Notes: generated from the sequence alone by a model not told the origin. A stretch of 64,000 nt of DNA from Rhodobacter sp. SY28-1 (GCF_005222785.1 NZ_STGH01000001.1:1302001-1366000), one strand, 5' to 3'; positions 45,351 to 53,666 are shown, numbered from the stretch's first letter. A program made the numbers and translations.

Positions 45351-46103
45351 ATGAGCCGTACCTTCCTTCCCGCCGCTGGCGCAACCGTTGCTGCGCTGAT
45401 GCTGGCTGCCTGCACTCCGACGACGACGGACACCGGCCCCGGCGTCGGCTTTCAGGACTACGGCAGCTATGTCCGGGGCGCGAACCCCGGCCCGGTTGGC
45501 GCGCCGGTGACGATTCCGCCGCCGGGCGGAGCCTTTGACCCGGCCGCTGCCGCGGCGGCGATTGACCGGGCGCAAGGTGTGGCCCCGGTTGCGGGTGTGC
45601 CCGCGACGACCCCACCTGCGGTGACGCCGCTGCCTGTGGCGACCGACAGCTCGGCCCGTCCGCGCGGTGGCGCCCCGGCCGGGATCAAGGAAGAATCCGG
45701 CGAGGTGCAAAGCCACACCGGAATTTCCGACGAACAGGATTTCAACGCCGTTTCGGCGCGCGAGACCATTGAAAGTGACAAGGAACGGATCGAGCGGAAC
45801 CGGGCGGAATATGTCGTCGTCCAGCCCAAGGACTTGCCGCAGCGCCCGGGCGATATCGGGCCCAACATTGTAGAATTCGCGCTGGCCACCAAGCATGCAC
45901 CGGGCGTGCAGATGTACAAGCGGTCGGGCCTTGGCATCCGCGACGTGAACGCGGCCTGCGCCAAGTACGCCTCGTCCGATCAGGCGCAGCAGGACTTCCT
46001 GGCCAAGGGCGGCCCGGATCGCGACCGGATGGGCGTCGACCCGGACGGCGATGGCTTTGCCTGTTCCTGGGATCCGCGTCCCTTCCGCACCGCGCTGCAG
46101 TGA
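45351..46103 (+). CDS. Lipoprotein with C-terminal excalibur-like calcium-binding motif
   Basis: The 250-residue protein from ATG 45351 has a lipobox (AALMLAAC, Cys21), a Pro/Ala-rich low-complexity region (about 60-125), and a C-terminal domain ending DPDGDGFACSWDPRPF. The last segment is like the DxDxDGxxC excalibur motif. I recall similar Rhodobacterales lipoproteins without known role. It stands between gatA and the amidase gene, all on the plus strand. Confidence 0.75.
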   Translation: MSRTFLPAAGATVAALMLAACTPTTTDTGPGVGFQDYGSYVRGANPGPVGAPVTIPPPGGAFDPAAAAAAIDRAQGVAPVAGVPATTPPAVTPLPVATDSSARPRGGAPAGIKEESGEVQSHTGISDEQDFNAVSARETIESDKERIERNRAEYVVVQPKDLPQRPGDIGPNIVEFALATKHAPGVQMYKRSGLGIRDVNAACAKYASSDQAQQDFLAKGGPDRDRMGVDPDGDGFACSWDPRPFRTALQ

Positions 46104-46118
46104 CAGCGGATTAGGGTG

Positions 46119-46820
46119 ATGCGGGCGCATCCGTCGCCGAACTTTGGCGAGCGGAGGGACGGGGCTGCGGTCGACCTGATCGTGCTGCATTACACGGTGC
46201 TTGACTGCGCCGGTTCGCTGGAGCGGCTTTGCGATCCTGCGGCCGAGGTATCGGCGCATTATCTGATCGACCGGGACGGAACCTTGCATGCGCTGGTCGA
46301 TGAGGCCGCGCGCGCCTGGCACGCCGGGGCAGGGGCCTGGGGCGGGGCGGGGGATGTGAATTCGCGTTCCATCGGGATCGAACTGGTGAACAGCGGGGCC
46401 GAACCCTTTGCCGAGCCGCAGATGAAAGCGCTGGAGGCTCTGCTGCGCGACATCCTGGACCGGCATGGCCTGGGTTCGCAGTCGGTCATCGGGCACAGCG
46501 ACATGGCGCCAGACCGCAAGGCTGACCCCGGGCCGCGCTTTGACTGGCGGCGGCTGGCATTGCAGGGGCTGGCGGTCTGGCCTGACGTGCCCGCCGCCCC
46601 CTTCGCCACGCGGGGGGACGGAGGTGCAGAAGCGCACATGGCGGCTTTCCTGGCTGACCTGCGCGCTTTCGGCTATCCCGACGCCGCACCGGAGACATTG
46701 CTGACCGCCTTCCGGCTGCGCTTTCGTCCCGCGGGCAAGGGGCCGCTGGATGCCACGGACTGTGCGCTGGCGGCGGGACTGCGGCGCTTTGCAGTTGACG
46801 TAAAGCCCGCCGATGCCTAA
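46119..46820 (+). CDS. N-acetylmuramoyl-L-alanine amidase (amidase_2, AmpD-like)
   Basis: The 233-residue protein has the zinc-amidase motifs LIVLHYTVLDCA, SAHYLIDRDGTLHALVDE, AWHAGAG, SIGIELVNSG and VIGHSDMAPDRKADPGP, with His ligands and Asp/Glu as in AmpD. No signal peptide is seen, so it probably acts on cytosolic 1,6-anhydro-muropeptides in peptidoglycan recycling. The ATG at 46119 was preferred over GTG 46116; the site upstream is weak. Confidence 0.85.
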   Translation: MRAHPSPNFGERRDGAAVDLIVLHYTVLDCAGSLERLCDPAAEVSAHYLIDRDGTLHALVDEAARAWHAGAGAWGGAGDVNSRSIGIELVNSGAEPFAEPQMKALEALLRDILDRHGLGSQSVIGHSDMAPDRKADPGPRFDWRRLALQGLAVWPDVPAAPFATRGDGGAEAHMAAFLADLRAFGYPDAAPETLLTAFRLRFRPAGKGPLDATDCALAAGLRRFAVDVKPADA

Positions 46821-46823
46821 CTG
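46795..46823 (+). promoter_or_regulatory. Promoter of RNase P RNA inside the amidase gene
   Basis: TTGACG (46795-46800), 17-base spacer, TAACTG (46818-46823) is positioned seven bases before the predicted RNA start at 46830. The -35 box lies in the last codons of the amidase. The -10 box matches only weakly. Confidence 0.5.
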
Positions 46824-46829
46824 ACCCCC

Positions 46830-47231
46830 GCGCGGAGGGCTGGATGGCCGCGGGTCGCAAGATCCGAGGAAAGTCCGGACTCCCGTTGGCAAGGGTGCCG
46901 GGTAACGCCCGGCGGGGGTAACCCCAGGGAAAGCGCCACAGAGAAGAGACTTCCCCGCTTGCGGGGTAAAGGTGAAACGGTGGGGCAAGAGCCCACCGCG
47001 GGACTGGCAACAGGACCGGCACGGCAAGCCCCACCCGGAGCAATGCCAAATAGGGGCCTCGCGCGGGGGCCGGTCCGTGGTCGAAAGGCCGGGGATACCG
47101 CCCGCAGGGACGCCAACGCCCGAGAGGCCCGGGTTGGCAGCTTGACCGCCGTGGCAACACGGTTGGCAGAGGAATGGTCATCCAGAGGGGGAAACCTCTT
47201 GGACAAAATCCGGCTTACAGGCTCTCCGCGC
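46830..47231 (+). ncRNA. rnpB: RNase P RNA (bacterial type A)
   Basis: About 402 bases. Conserved segments are visible: GAGGAAAGTCCGGACTCC near the 5' end (CR I), a CCACAGAGAAGAGACT region, GGTAAAGGTGAAACGGTGGG, GCAATGCCAAATAGG, AATGGTCATCC and GACAAAATCCGGCTTACAGG at the 3' end. P1 is formed by GCGCGGAG (46830-46837) and CTCCGCGC (47224-47231). It processes tRNA 5' ends together with RnpA. Confidence 0.95.
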
Positions 47232-47374
47232 ATTGGCTCTCATTTCCCACATCCTTGGGCGGGATCAACTTTGCGTGCGTTTGATCCCGGACAATGCGCC
47301 GTGGAGTGCATCGGTCTTCAGTGGCGCAGGACGGAAATGCAACGTGCGTTTCCGCAATACTGGAGGACCGGGAG

Positions 47375-48013
47375 ATGAAGGCATTCACCCTTATTGTGGT
47401 GTTGGGCATGGGCACGGCGTCTGGCGCTTTTGCCCAAGGCCAGCCTGGCTGGGGCGGTGGGCCAGGACAGGGATGGTGGCAGGGCTGGGGCTGGGACATG
47501 GGACCCGGTTACATGGGGCAGGGCCCGATGGGGCCAGGCTACATGGGGCAGGGCCAGATGGGCCAGGGCTACGGCATGGGCCAGGGGTATGGCATGGGGC
47601 CGGGATACGGCTCAGGTCCCGGGGCGGGTCAGGGCTGGGGAATGGGGCAAGGCGGGATGGGTCGCGGAATGATGATGTCCGGGCTTGATGCCGACCAGAA
47701 CGGCGACATCTCGGCCGAAGAGGCGGCCGCCCATGCCGAGGCGATGTTCGCGCTGATGGATGCGAACACGGACGGTGCATTGGAGGCTGGGGAGTTCGGA
47801 GCCGGTCGCATGGGGATGATGAGCCCGTGGGGCATGATGCCGGGCATGGAAGAGCGCCACGCCGCACGCTTTGCGGCAAGGGATGGCGACGGCGATGGCA
47901 AGGTGACGATGGCCGAGTTCCTGGCCGCCGAGAAGGCGCAGTTTGACGCCGCCGACAGCGACGGAGACGGCAAGGTCACACCCTGGGAACTGCGCGCCGC
48001 GATGTGGCAATAA
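47375..48013 (+). CDS. Secreted Gly/Met-rich EF-hand protein
   Basis: The 212-residue protein from ATG 47375 (GGAGGACCGGGAG just upstream) has a signal peptide MKAFTLIVVLGMGTASGAFA. A low-complexity Gly/Met/Gln region (GYMGQGPMGPGYMGQGQM) leads into four EF-hand loops: DADQNGDISAEE, DANTDGALEAGE, DGDGDGKVTMAE and DSDGDGKVTPWE. It is probably a periplasmic or extracellular calcium-binding protein. It lies between rnpB and rpmG; no export machinery is nearby. Confidence 0.85.
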   Translation: MKAFTLIVVLGMGTASGAFAQGQPGWGGGPGQGWWQGWGWDMGPGYMGQGPMGPGYMGQGQMGQGYGMGQGYGMGPGYGSGPGAGQGWGMGQGGMGRGMMMSGLDADQNGDISAEEAAAHAEAMFALMDANTDGALEAGEFGAGRMGMMSPWGMMPGMEERHAARFAARDGDGDGKVTMAEFLAAEKAQFDAADSDGDGKVTPWELRAAMWQ

Positions 48014-48028
48014 GGGCGCCGATAGCGG

Positions 48029-48056
48029 TTGACTCTGCCGTGCGCATGGCTAAAAG
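48029..48056 (+). promoter_or_regulatory. Probable promoter of rpmG
   Basis: TTGACT (48029-48034), 16-base spacer and TAAAAG (48051-48056), about 58 bases upstream of the rpmG start. Confidence 0.45.
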
Positions 48057-48113
48057 GCGGGCTTCAAGGATTTCACCGGGGGATACGGATTCCCCGATGC
48101 AGAGGAAACGACC

Positions 48114-48281
48114 ATGGCAAAGCCCGCCACCATCAAGATCCGCCTGAACTCGACCGCGGGCACCGGCCACTTCTATGTGACCAAGAAGAACGCCCGTACG
48201 ATGACCGAGAAGATGGTCATCAAGAAGTACGATCCCGTCAAGCGGGAGCATGTCGAGTACAAGGAAGGCAAGATCAAGTAA
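48114..48281 (+). CDS. rpmG: 50S ribosomal protein L33
   Basis: The 55-residue protein begins [20 protein letters not shown], has [20 protein letters not shown] and ends EYKEGKIK. It is the full-length L33 without the zinc-binding cysteines of the C+ form. AGAGGAAA lies nine bases before the ATG. It is followed by a strong terminator. Confidence 0.95.
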   Translation: MAKPATIKIRLNSTAGTGHFYVTKKNARTMTEKMVIKKYDPVKREHVEYKEGKIK

Positions 48282-48304
48282 GATCGCGCCTGCCGCAAGT
48301 TTGG

Positions 48305-48337
48305 GGGCCGTGTCCGCTGGGACGCGGCCCTTTTCCT
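48305..48337 (+). terminator. Rho-independent terminator of rpmG
   Basis: GGGCCGTGTCC, loop GCTG, GGACGCGGCCC, then TTTTCCTT. It begins 24 bases after the rpmG stop. Confidence 0.88.
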
Positions 48338-48434
48338 TTGCGGGGTTAAGCGCGCGCTGACGGCTGAACTGACCTATGTCATTGACCCGTGCCCGGTGAC
48401 CGGCCCTTCTGGCGACGGACAGAGGAGCCATGCG

Positions 48435-49127
48435 ATGGAACGCTATCACCGGGAAGAGCACTATGTCGCACGCGTGGGCTGGCTGAGGGCGGCGGTTCTT
48501 GGCGCGAATGACGGCATCGTCTCGACAGCCTCGCTGATCGTAGGTGTCGCGGCGGCGTCGGGCCGGGCCGAGGTGCTGATCGCGGGGGCAGCGGGGCTGG
48601 CGGCGGGGGCCCTGTCGATGGCGGCGGGGGAATATGTTTCGGTCAGCAGCCAGGCCGATACCGAACGCGCCGACATCACGCGGGAGGCGGCGGAAATCGC
48701 GGCCGATCCGCAAGAGGAGTTGCGCGCTCTGTCGGGTATCTATGAGCGGCGCGGGCTGTCGCCGGAACTGGCGGCCGAGGTGGCGGCGGCCCTGCACGAA
48801 AAGGATGCGCTTGGCGCGCATGTGCGGGACGAGCTGGGGATTTCCGAGCATACCGAGGCGAAGCCCCTGGTGGCGGCGGGTGCCTCGGCCCTGACCTTCG
48901 CCGTGGGGGCGGCATTGCCCCTGGTCACGGCAGCGATGGTGCCCGAGGCGTCGATCAGCCTGTGGGTGACGGTGCTGTCGCTGATCTTCCTGGCGGTGCT
49001 GGGCGCGGTGGGGGCGCGGGCCGGCGGCGCCTCGGTCTGGCGTGGGGTCTTGCGGGTCACCTTCTGGGGGGCGGTCGCGATGGCGGTGACGGCGGTCGTG
49101 GGCAAGCTGTTCGGTGCGGTGGTCTAG
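48435..49127 (+). CDS. VIT1/CCC1 family iron/manganese transporter
   Basis: The 230-residue membrane protein has the VIT signature LRAAVLGANDGIVSTASLIV near residue 20. A Glu-rich cytoplasmic insert (ADTERADITREAAEIAADPQ, ELSGIYERRGLSPELAAEVA region) carries the metal-binding part, and C-terminal helices follow. It likely exports or sequesters Fe2+ or Mn2+. The ATG at 48435 has GAGGAG upstream. No Fur or MntR site was identified. Confidence 0.88.
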   Translation: MERYHREEHYVARVGWLRAAVLGANDGIVSTASLIVGVAAASGRAEVLIAGAAGLAAGALSMAAGEYVSVSSQADTERADITREAAEIAADPQEELRALSGIYERRGLSPELAAEVAAALHEKDALGAHVRDELGISEHTEAKPLVAAGASALTFAVGAALPLVTAAMVPEASISLWVTVLSLIFLAVLGAVGARAGGASVWRGVLRVTFWGAVAMAVTAVVGKLFGAVV

Positions 49128-49212
49128 GAGGTCCGAGCCAATCTGAGCCCCCTTGATCTTCGCGTGATCGGGCCGCACCTTCGGGCGCGGGCTTTTTCAT
49201 TCCGGGACCTGA

Positions 49213-49758
49213 ATGCGACGGATCATGGTTGTCGGCGGGTCGGGGTCTGGCAAATCGACCCTTGGGCTTGCGCTGGGCCTGGCGCTGGATCTGCCGGTCT
49301 TCCATCTGGACCGGATTTACTGGGGGCCGCAGTGGCGCAAGCTTTCCGAAGACGAGCGGCTGGCGGCCGTGGAGCGCGTCCTTGCCCTGCCGGGCTATGT
49401 GCTGGAAGGCTGCTCGCCCGCAACCTATGCGGCCAGACTTGCCGACTGCGACACGTTGATCTGGCTGGACCTTAATCCTGCCTTGCGTCTGTGGCGCATC
49501 CTGACGCGGGTCCGCCGCAGCCGGGGGAAGAGCCGGGCCGACCTGCCGCCGGACAGCCCCGAGGATCACCCTGTGCATGTCCGGCGCTATTGGCGACATC
49601 TTGCCCGCGAGCTTCCTCGGGAACAGGCGGTGTTCGCGGCGCTGGCGGCCCGTGCTCCGGCGGGCACGCGGGTCATCCGGTTGCGGACGCGTCGGGCGGT
49701 CCGGCAGTTTCTGGCGGCCCATGGCGCAACGGCCCGGGTGATCGCGCCCGAGGCCTGA
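49213..49758 (+). CDS. P-loop NTPase (adenylate kinase-like / topology modulator-like)
   Basis: A 181-residue small nucleoside-kinase-like protein with Walker A GGSGSGKST and the motif VFHLDRIYWGPQW, plus DCDTLIWLDLNPALRLWRIL. It resembles the FlaR 'DNA topology modulation' family, whose members are predicted nucleotide kinases. The acceptor substrate is unknown. A bidirectional terminator follows. Confidence 0.85.
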   Translation: MRRIMVVGGSGSGKSTLGLALGLALDLPVFHLDRIYWGPQWRKLSEDERLAAVERVLALPGYVLEGCSPATYAARLADCDTLIWLDLNPALRLWRILTRVRRSRGKSRADLPPDSPEDHPVHVRRYWRHLARELPREQAVFAALAARAPAGTRVIRLRTRRAVRQFLAAHGATARVIAPEA

Positions 49759-49775
49759 TGCGGTCCGCTGAAATG

Positions 49776-49806
49776 AAAAGGGCCGGTCCTGCGACCGGCC
49801 CTTTCG
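49776..49806. terminator. Bidirectional rho-independent terminator
   Basis: AAAAGGGCCGGTC, loop CTGC, GACCGGCCCTTTCG between two convergent genes. The A-run before and T-run after the stem serve both strands. Confidence 0.88.
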
Positions 49807-49823
49807 TCAATGTGTCAGGCGAC

Positions 49824-50561
49824 CTATTCGCGGTTGCCGAGGAACTGCAGCAGGAACATGAACAGGTTGATGAAGTTCATGTACAGGTTCAGCGCCCCCA
49901 TGATCGCGGACTTGGCAAGCCATTCCTGATCCATCGCCTGGGCATGGGCGAGGTAGTCGTTCTTGATGTTCTGCGTGTCGAACGCGGTCAGACCCGCGAA
50001 GATCAGCACGCCGATCACCGAGATCGCGAAGGCAAGGCCCGAGGAGCCGAGGAAGATGTTCACCAGCATCGCGACGACAAGCCCGATCAGGCCGATCATC
50101 AGGAAGCGGCCGAGACCCGACAGGTCACGCTTGGTGGTGTAGCCATACAGCGACAGACCGGCGAAACCGGCGGCGGTCGCCAGGAAGGTCGTCGCGATCG
50201 AGGTGTCGGTGAAGACCTTGAAGATCCAAGCCAGCGACAGGCCCATCACCGCCGCGAAGGCGTAGAAGAACAGCTGTGCCGCAGCGGCCGACATCCGGTT
50301 GATCAGCGCGCCGAACGCGAACACCATGGCGAGGGGGGCGAACATCACCACCCAGCCCAGGATATTCGGCTGCAGCGTCATCGGATCGCGGAAGATCCCC
50401 AGAAGCGCGTCCGAGGTGCCGACAGCCCAGGCAACGCCGGCCGTGACCAGCATCGCCACGGACATCAGCCCGTAGACCTTGTTCATATGGGCGCGAAGCC
50501 CTTCATCAATCCGGACGCCGGCGCCAACGCCAACGCTGCGGATCGTATCGTATTGAGCCAT
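49824..50561 (-). CDS. Bax inhibitor-1/YccA family protein
   Basis: A 245-residue protein with seven hydrophobic helices and the family segments GWVVMFAPLAMVFAFG, FFYAFAAVMGLSLAWIF, LTAFDTQNIKNDY and ALNLYMNFINLFMFLLQFLG. Bacterial homologues are pH-sensitive calcium leak channels or protease-modulating proteins. The ATG at 50561 was used because upstream residues are not conserved in style. It is convergent with the P-loop NTPase. Confidence 0.9.
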   Translation of the reverse strand: MAQYDTIRSVGVGAGVRIDEGLRAHMNKVYGLMSVAMLVTAGVAWAVGTSDALLGIFRDPMTLQPNILGWVVMFAPLAMVFAFGALINRMSAAAAQLFFYAFAAVMGLSLAWIFKVFTDTSIATTFLATAAGFAGLSLYGYTTKRDLSGLGRFLMIGLIGLVVAMLVNIFLGSSGLAFAISVIGVLIFAGLTAFDTQNIKNDYLAHAQAMDQEWLAKSAIMGALNLYMNFINLFMFLLQFLGNRE

Positions 50562-50692
50562 GGAAGCCTCCGATGTTGTCCCTAAGGGCAACGCCGGGGG
50601 GACCGGCGCGACCTCGTGCACAGAATATTGGGAACCCGAGGGGTCATTTCAAGCACTACGCGCGCGCGAGGGAGGCGAAAACTGTCAACTTT

Positions 50693-50923
50693 TCAGCCCT
50701 TCCAGTGCGACGGAGCGTCCCAGCCCCGGCGCTCTGCCTCGGCCAGGGCCTCTTCGCGGGTCAGGCCGATGTCGCGCAGGAGGTGATCGTCCAGCCGGGA
50801 CAGGCTGCGGCGCGACCGGGTCAGGGCCGCCATGTGAAGCAGGCGGGAGGGAAAACGCGACAGGGTCGCGGCGAGGTGGTGCAGGCGAGAGGCGAGCGGC
50901 AGGGCAAGGCGACGGCTGGACAT
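50693..50923 (-). CDS. DUF1127 family small protein
   Basis: A 76-residue basic protein with the DUF1127 motif LSRLDDHLLRDIGLTREEAL. The N-terminus is amphipathic and basic (MSSRRLALPLASRLHHLAA). DUF1127 proteins in other alphaproteobacteria bind RNA and affect phosphate or carbon regulation. GGAG lies seven bases before the ATG at 50923. It is divergent from a LysR regulator that could control it. Confidence 0.82.
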   Translation of the reverse strand: MSSRRLALPLASRLHHLAATLSRFPSRLLHMAALTRSRRSLSRLDDHLLRDIGLTREEALAEAERRGWDAPSHWKG

Positions 50924-50965
50924 GGCGGGCTCCATCATTCGGGTTTGTCATGGTGCGATGCGTTT

Positions 50966-50977
50966 GCATCAGGATGC
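50966..50977. promoter_or_regulatory. Candidate LysR-type operator
   Basis: GCATCAGGATGC, an inverted repeat GCATC/GATGC with a two-base centre, in the 124-base divergent region between the DUF1127 and LysR genes. A further ATGCATGATGG-like stretch lies at 50998-51008. Confidence 0.45.
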
Positions 50978-51047
50978 TTGAACAATGCGTCTTTTCGATG
51001 CATGATGGAAACGAATGATTGTGAGCTCATCCATCAGGATCTGTGAT

Positions 51048-51899
51048 ATGCCGCGCAACCTTGACCTGTCTGCCCTGCGATCCTTCGTGACCGTTGCCGA
51101 TGTCGGCGGCGTGACGAAGGCGGCGGGGTATCTCAACCTCACGCAGTCGGCGGTCTCGATGCAGATCAAGCGGCTGGAAGAGTCGCTTGGTCTGTCCCTC
51201 TTCCTGCGCGCGGCGCGGAAGCTGGCGCTGTCGCCCGAGGGGGAACAACTTCTGTCCTATGGACGGCGGATGCTGGCCCTGAACGACGAGGCGCTGTCGC
51301 GATTTTCGACAACAGCCTGCACCGGGTCGATCCGGCTGGGGGTGCCGCACGACATTGTCTATCCGGCGATCCCCGGCATCTTGAAGCGGATGGCTCAGAC
51401 CTACCCCTGCGTGCAGGTGAATCTGGTCTCGTCCTTCACGCTGGCGATGAAAGATGAGTTCGGCCGTGGCGGCTTCGACGTGATCGTGACCACCGAGGAT
51501 GCGCCGGGCCACGGCGCTGAGGTGCTGGGTGCGCGGCCGCTGGTCTGGGTCGGCGCGCCCGAGGGCAAGGCCTGGCAGCGGCGGCCGCTGCGGCTGGGGT
51601 TCAAGGACGGATGCATCTTCCGTCCCACTGCCACGGGCGCGCTGGACCGTGCCGGAATCCCGTGGGAAATGGCCACCGGCGGCGAAAGCGAGCAGGCGGT
51701 TGAGGCGATGGTGGCGGCGGATCTTGCGATCTCGGCGCGGATGGCGGGCAATATTCCCGCGGACACCGAGGTCATCGAGGCGCAGAACCAGCTGCCGGCG
51801 CTGGGTGAAATGAAGCTGGCGCTTTACCGGTCTCCAACCGCGACGAGCGAGGCGGTGGACATGCTGATGGCCGAATTGCGCGTGGCCTATTGCTGCTGA
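51048..51899 (+). CDS. LysR family transcriptional regulator
   Basis: The 283-residue protein has an N-terminal winged helix (LRSFVTVADVGGVTKAAGYL, NLTQSAVSMQIKRLEESLG) followed by a LysR co-inducer-binding domain. The ATG at 51048 (AGGA upstream) starts the family pattern; an upstream in-frame ATG would add 11 residues. Target genes are probably the divergent DUF1127 gene and itself. It ends in a 13-base overlap with the convergent quinone reductase. Confidence 0.92.
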   Translation: MPRNLDLSALRSFVTVADVGGVTKAAGYLNLTQSAVSMQIKRLEESLGLSLFLRAARKLALSPEGEQLLSYGRRMLALNDEALSRFSTTACTGSIRLGVPHDIVYPAIPGILKRMAQTYPCVQVNLVSSFTLAMKDEFGRGGFDVIVTTEDAPGHGAEVLGARPLVWVGAPEGKAWQRRPLRLGFKDGCIFRPTATGALDRAGIPWEMATGGESEQAVEAMVAADLAISARMAGNIPADTEVIEAQNQLPALGEMKLALYRSPTATSEAVDMLMAELRVAYCC

Positions 51900-52858
51900 C
51901 CGACCCGGATCACCACCTTGCCGGTGGCCTTGCGGTCACGCAGCAGGGCCAGGCCTTCGGGAAAGGCCTCGAAGGGCAGGATATGGCTGACATGCGGGCG
52001 GATCAGCCCCTCGGCCCGCCAGCGCAGAAGCTCGGCCATGCTCGCGGCGACGAGACCGGGCGCGTGCGCCTCCATCCCGCCATACCAGAAACCCGACACC
52101 GTCAGGTTCTTTACCAGAAGGAGGTTCGCCGGGATCTGCGGCACCTCACCCGAGGCAAAGCCGATGGCCAGAAGTCGTCCTTCCGGCTTGCAGGCACGCA
52201 GGGCGGCGTCGAAGGCGGGGCCGCCCACGGCGTCGTAGACGACATCCACCCCGCCTTCGGCCCGCAAGGCTTCTTTCAGGTCTGGCGCGTCGCTGTCGAT
52301 CAGGACATCCGCCCCCGCGGCCTTGGCAACCGCCAGACGCTTTACCCCGCGGGCCGAGGCGATGACCCGCGCGCCCAGACGCTTGCCGATCTCGACCGCG
52401 GTCAGTCCGACACCGCCCGCCGCGCCGGTCACGAACAGTGTCTCACCGGCCCGCAACCGCGCGGTGTGGCTTAGCGCAAGGTGGGATGTGCCGTAGGCAA
52501 TGGGAAAACCGGCCGCTTCGTCAAAGCTCATGACGTCCGGGATCGGGACGACACGCCCGGCAGGCAGCACGATTTGTCGGGCCAGAGCCCCCGCAGAACA
52601 GGTCGCCAGGACCCGGGTACCCGGCGCGGGCCCCTCTGTGTCCGGTCCCAGGGCAAGGATGGTGCCGGACAGCTCCATCCCCGGAGTGAACGGAAACGGG
52701 TGCCGAACCTGGTACTTGCCCTGAATCGCAAGCATATCCGCAAAGTTGAGCCCGACTGCTTCCACCTGAACAACGACTTCGCCTTTAACGGGAAAATCGT
52801 TCTTGATATTGGCCAGAACAGGCGTAGAGCTGGGATTGTTGACCTGCCACGCCTGCAT
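51887..52858 (-). CDS. Zinc-independent NADPH:quinone oxidoreductase (MDR superfamily)
   Basis: A 323-residue MDR-type reductase with GroES-like N-domain (VEAVGLNFADMLAIQGKYQ, PFTPGMELSGTI) and a Rossmann motif VTGAAGGVGLTAVEIGKRLG. The catalytic zinc cysteine pattern of alcohol dehydrogenases is absent, consistent with quinone reductases and related enzymes. It uses NADPH to reduce quinones or enones. The region upstream (52859-53226) is AT-rich and contains several palindromes. Confidence 0.9.
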   Translation of the reverse strand: MQAWQVNNPSSTPVLANIKNDFPVKGEVVVQVEAVGLNFADMLAIQGKYQVRHPFPFTPGMELSGTILALGPDTEGPAPGTRVLATCSAGALARQIVLPAGRVVPIPDVMSFDEAAGFPIAYGTSHLALSHTARLRAGETLFVTGAAGGVGLTAVEIGKRLGARVIASARGVKRLAVAKAAGADVLIDSDAPDLKEALRAEGGVDVVYDAVGGPAFDAALRACKPEGRLLAIGFASGEVPQIPANLLLVKNLTVSGFWYGGMEAHAPGLVAASMAELLRWRAEGLIRPHVSHILPFEAFPEGLALLRDRKATGKVVIRVGQQQ

Positions 52859-53076
52859 TTGCGGCTCCTCCTTGGGTGGTTGTTTCTACTACCTGCGGTG
52901 TAGGGTTTTTAATCGACCTACAGTTTCTTGCAACGCAATGATCACGGGATTCGCAATGTGCAATCGGGTCTGCGGCAGTTGTGCAAAATGCAAAGCAAAA
53001 TGCGATACCACTATAGGGCGAGTCATGATTCGGTCCGACTCGTTCCGCGGGTCGATAGGGACAACCACACCGTGTG

Positions 53077-53106
53077 TTATACGCGTGTATAATTGGACTT
53101 GTCCAA
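53077..53106. promoter_or_regulatory. Tandem inverted repeats in the AT-rich 52859-53226 gap
   Basis: TTATAC-GCGT-GTATAA (53077-53092) and TTGGAC-TT-GTCCAA (53093-53106) abut each other. Both are perfect inverted repeats with short centres. The gap also has a cluster of TGCAA motifs (for example TTGTGCAAAATGCAAAGCAA at 52978-52997) and runs at about 52% GC in 52921-52980. No gene is visible in the 368 bases. Confidence 0.55.
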
Positions 53107-53166
53107 AAGGATAGGTTTTGGCCCCCCAGATTTTTTTTTAACGGAAAGTGAACGCTCGCCCAGCTT

Positions 53167-53182
53167 TGGCACGGAATCTGCT
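53167..53182 (+). promoter_or_regulatory. Sigma54-type (RpoN) promoter candidate
   Basis: TGGCACGGAATCTGCT matches the -24/-12 consensus TGGCACR-N4-TTGCW at all but one informative base, with GG and GC at the right distance. It lies about 45 bases before the XRE gene, giving a short leader. Confidence 0.5.
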
Positions 53183-53226
53183 TATAGATTACCGAGGGGA
53201 ACGGACACTCGTTTTTGGAGTACAGA

Positions 53227-53589
53227 ATGAAGCATCCCGTAGACGCACATGTTGGTAAGCGCATCCGTCACCGCCGCTGGATGGTGGGCATGACGCAACA
53301 GCAGCTTGCCGACAAGGTTGGAATCAAGTTCCAGCAGATTCAGAAATACGAGACCGGCATGAACCGGGTCAGCGCATCGCGCCTCTGGGACGTGGCCGAT
53401 GCACTGGGAGTTCAGATCTCGTTCTTCTTCGAAGGTCTCGCCGAAGGTCAGGTCAACTCGGCGTATGCCCACGGCGACATGATGTCGGACAAGGAGGCCC
53501 TGGAACTGGTGCGCTCCTACTATGCGATCCCGGAGGCTCAGCGTCGTCGGCTGTTCGACCTGGCCCGCGTGCTGTCAGAAGCTGCCTGA
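53227..53589 (+). CDS. XRE-family transcriptional regulator
   Basis: The 120-residue protein has a Cro/C1-type helix-turn-helix (about 10-65): GKRIRHRRWMVGMTQQQLAD, VGIKFQQIQKYETGMNRVSA. The C-terminal half (LWDVADALGVQISFFFEGLA then helices ending RRLFDLARVLSEAA) suits a dimerisation domain. It is a conserved Rhodobacterales type of unknown targets. The ATG at 53227 is preceded by TTGGAGTACAGA, and the nearest upstream ATG (53215) is not in a good site. A sigma54-like element lies upstream. Confidence 0.85.
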   Translation: MKHPVDAHVGKRIRHRRWMVGMTQQQLADKVGIKFQQIQKYETGMNRVSASRLWDVADALGVQISFFFEGLAEGQVNSAYAHGDMMSDKEALELVRSYYAIPEAQRRRLFDLARVLSEAA

Positions 53590-53666
53590 ATGCCTTGACC
53601 TTGTCCCCGTGCGCGGTTAGCGCCCGGGGATTGGGCTGAAAGGCCCATCAGGTCAGGGAGAGGATC

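Noticed and set aside
45135-47027. A 630-codon minus-strand open frame covering the lipoprotein, amidase and rnpB
   Set aside because: Runs through a structural RNA gene and is antisense to two real genes.
46959-47378. Plus-strand open frame in the rnpB region
   Set aside because: The sequence is RNase P RNA with paired P1 ends; the frame is incidental.
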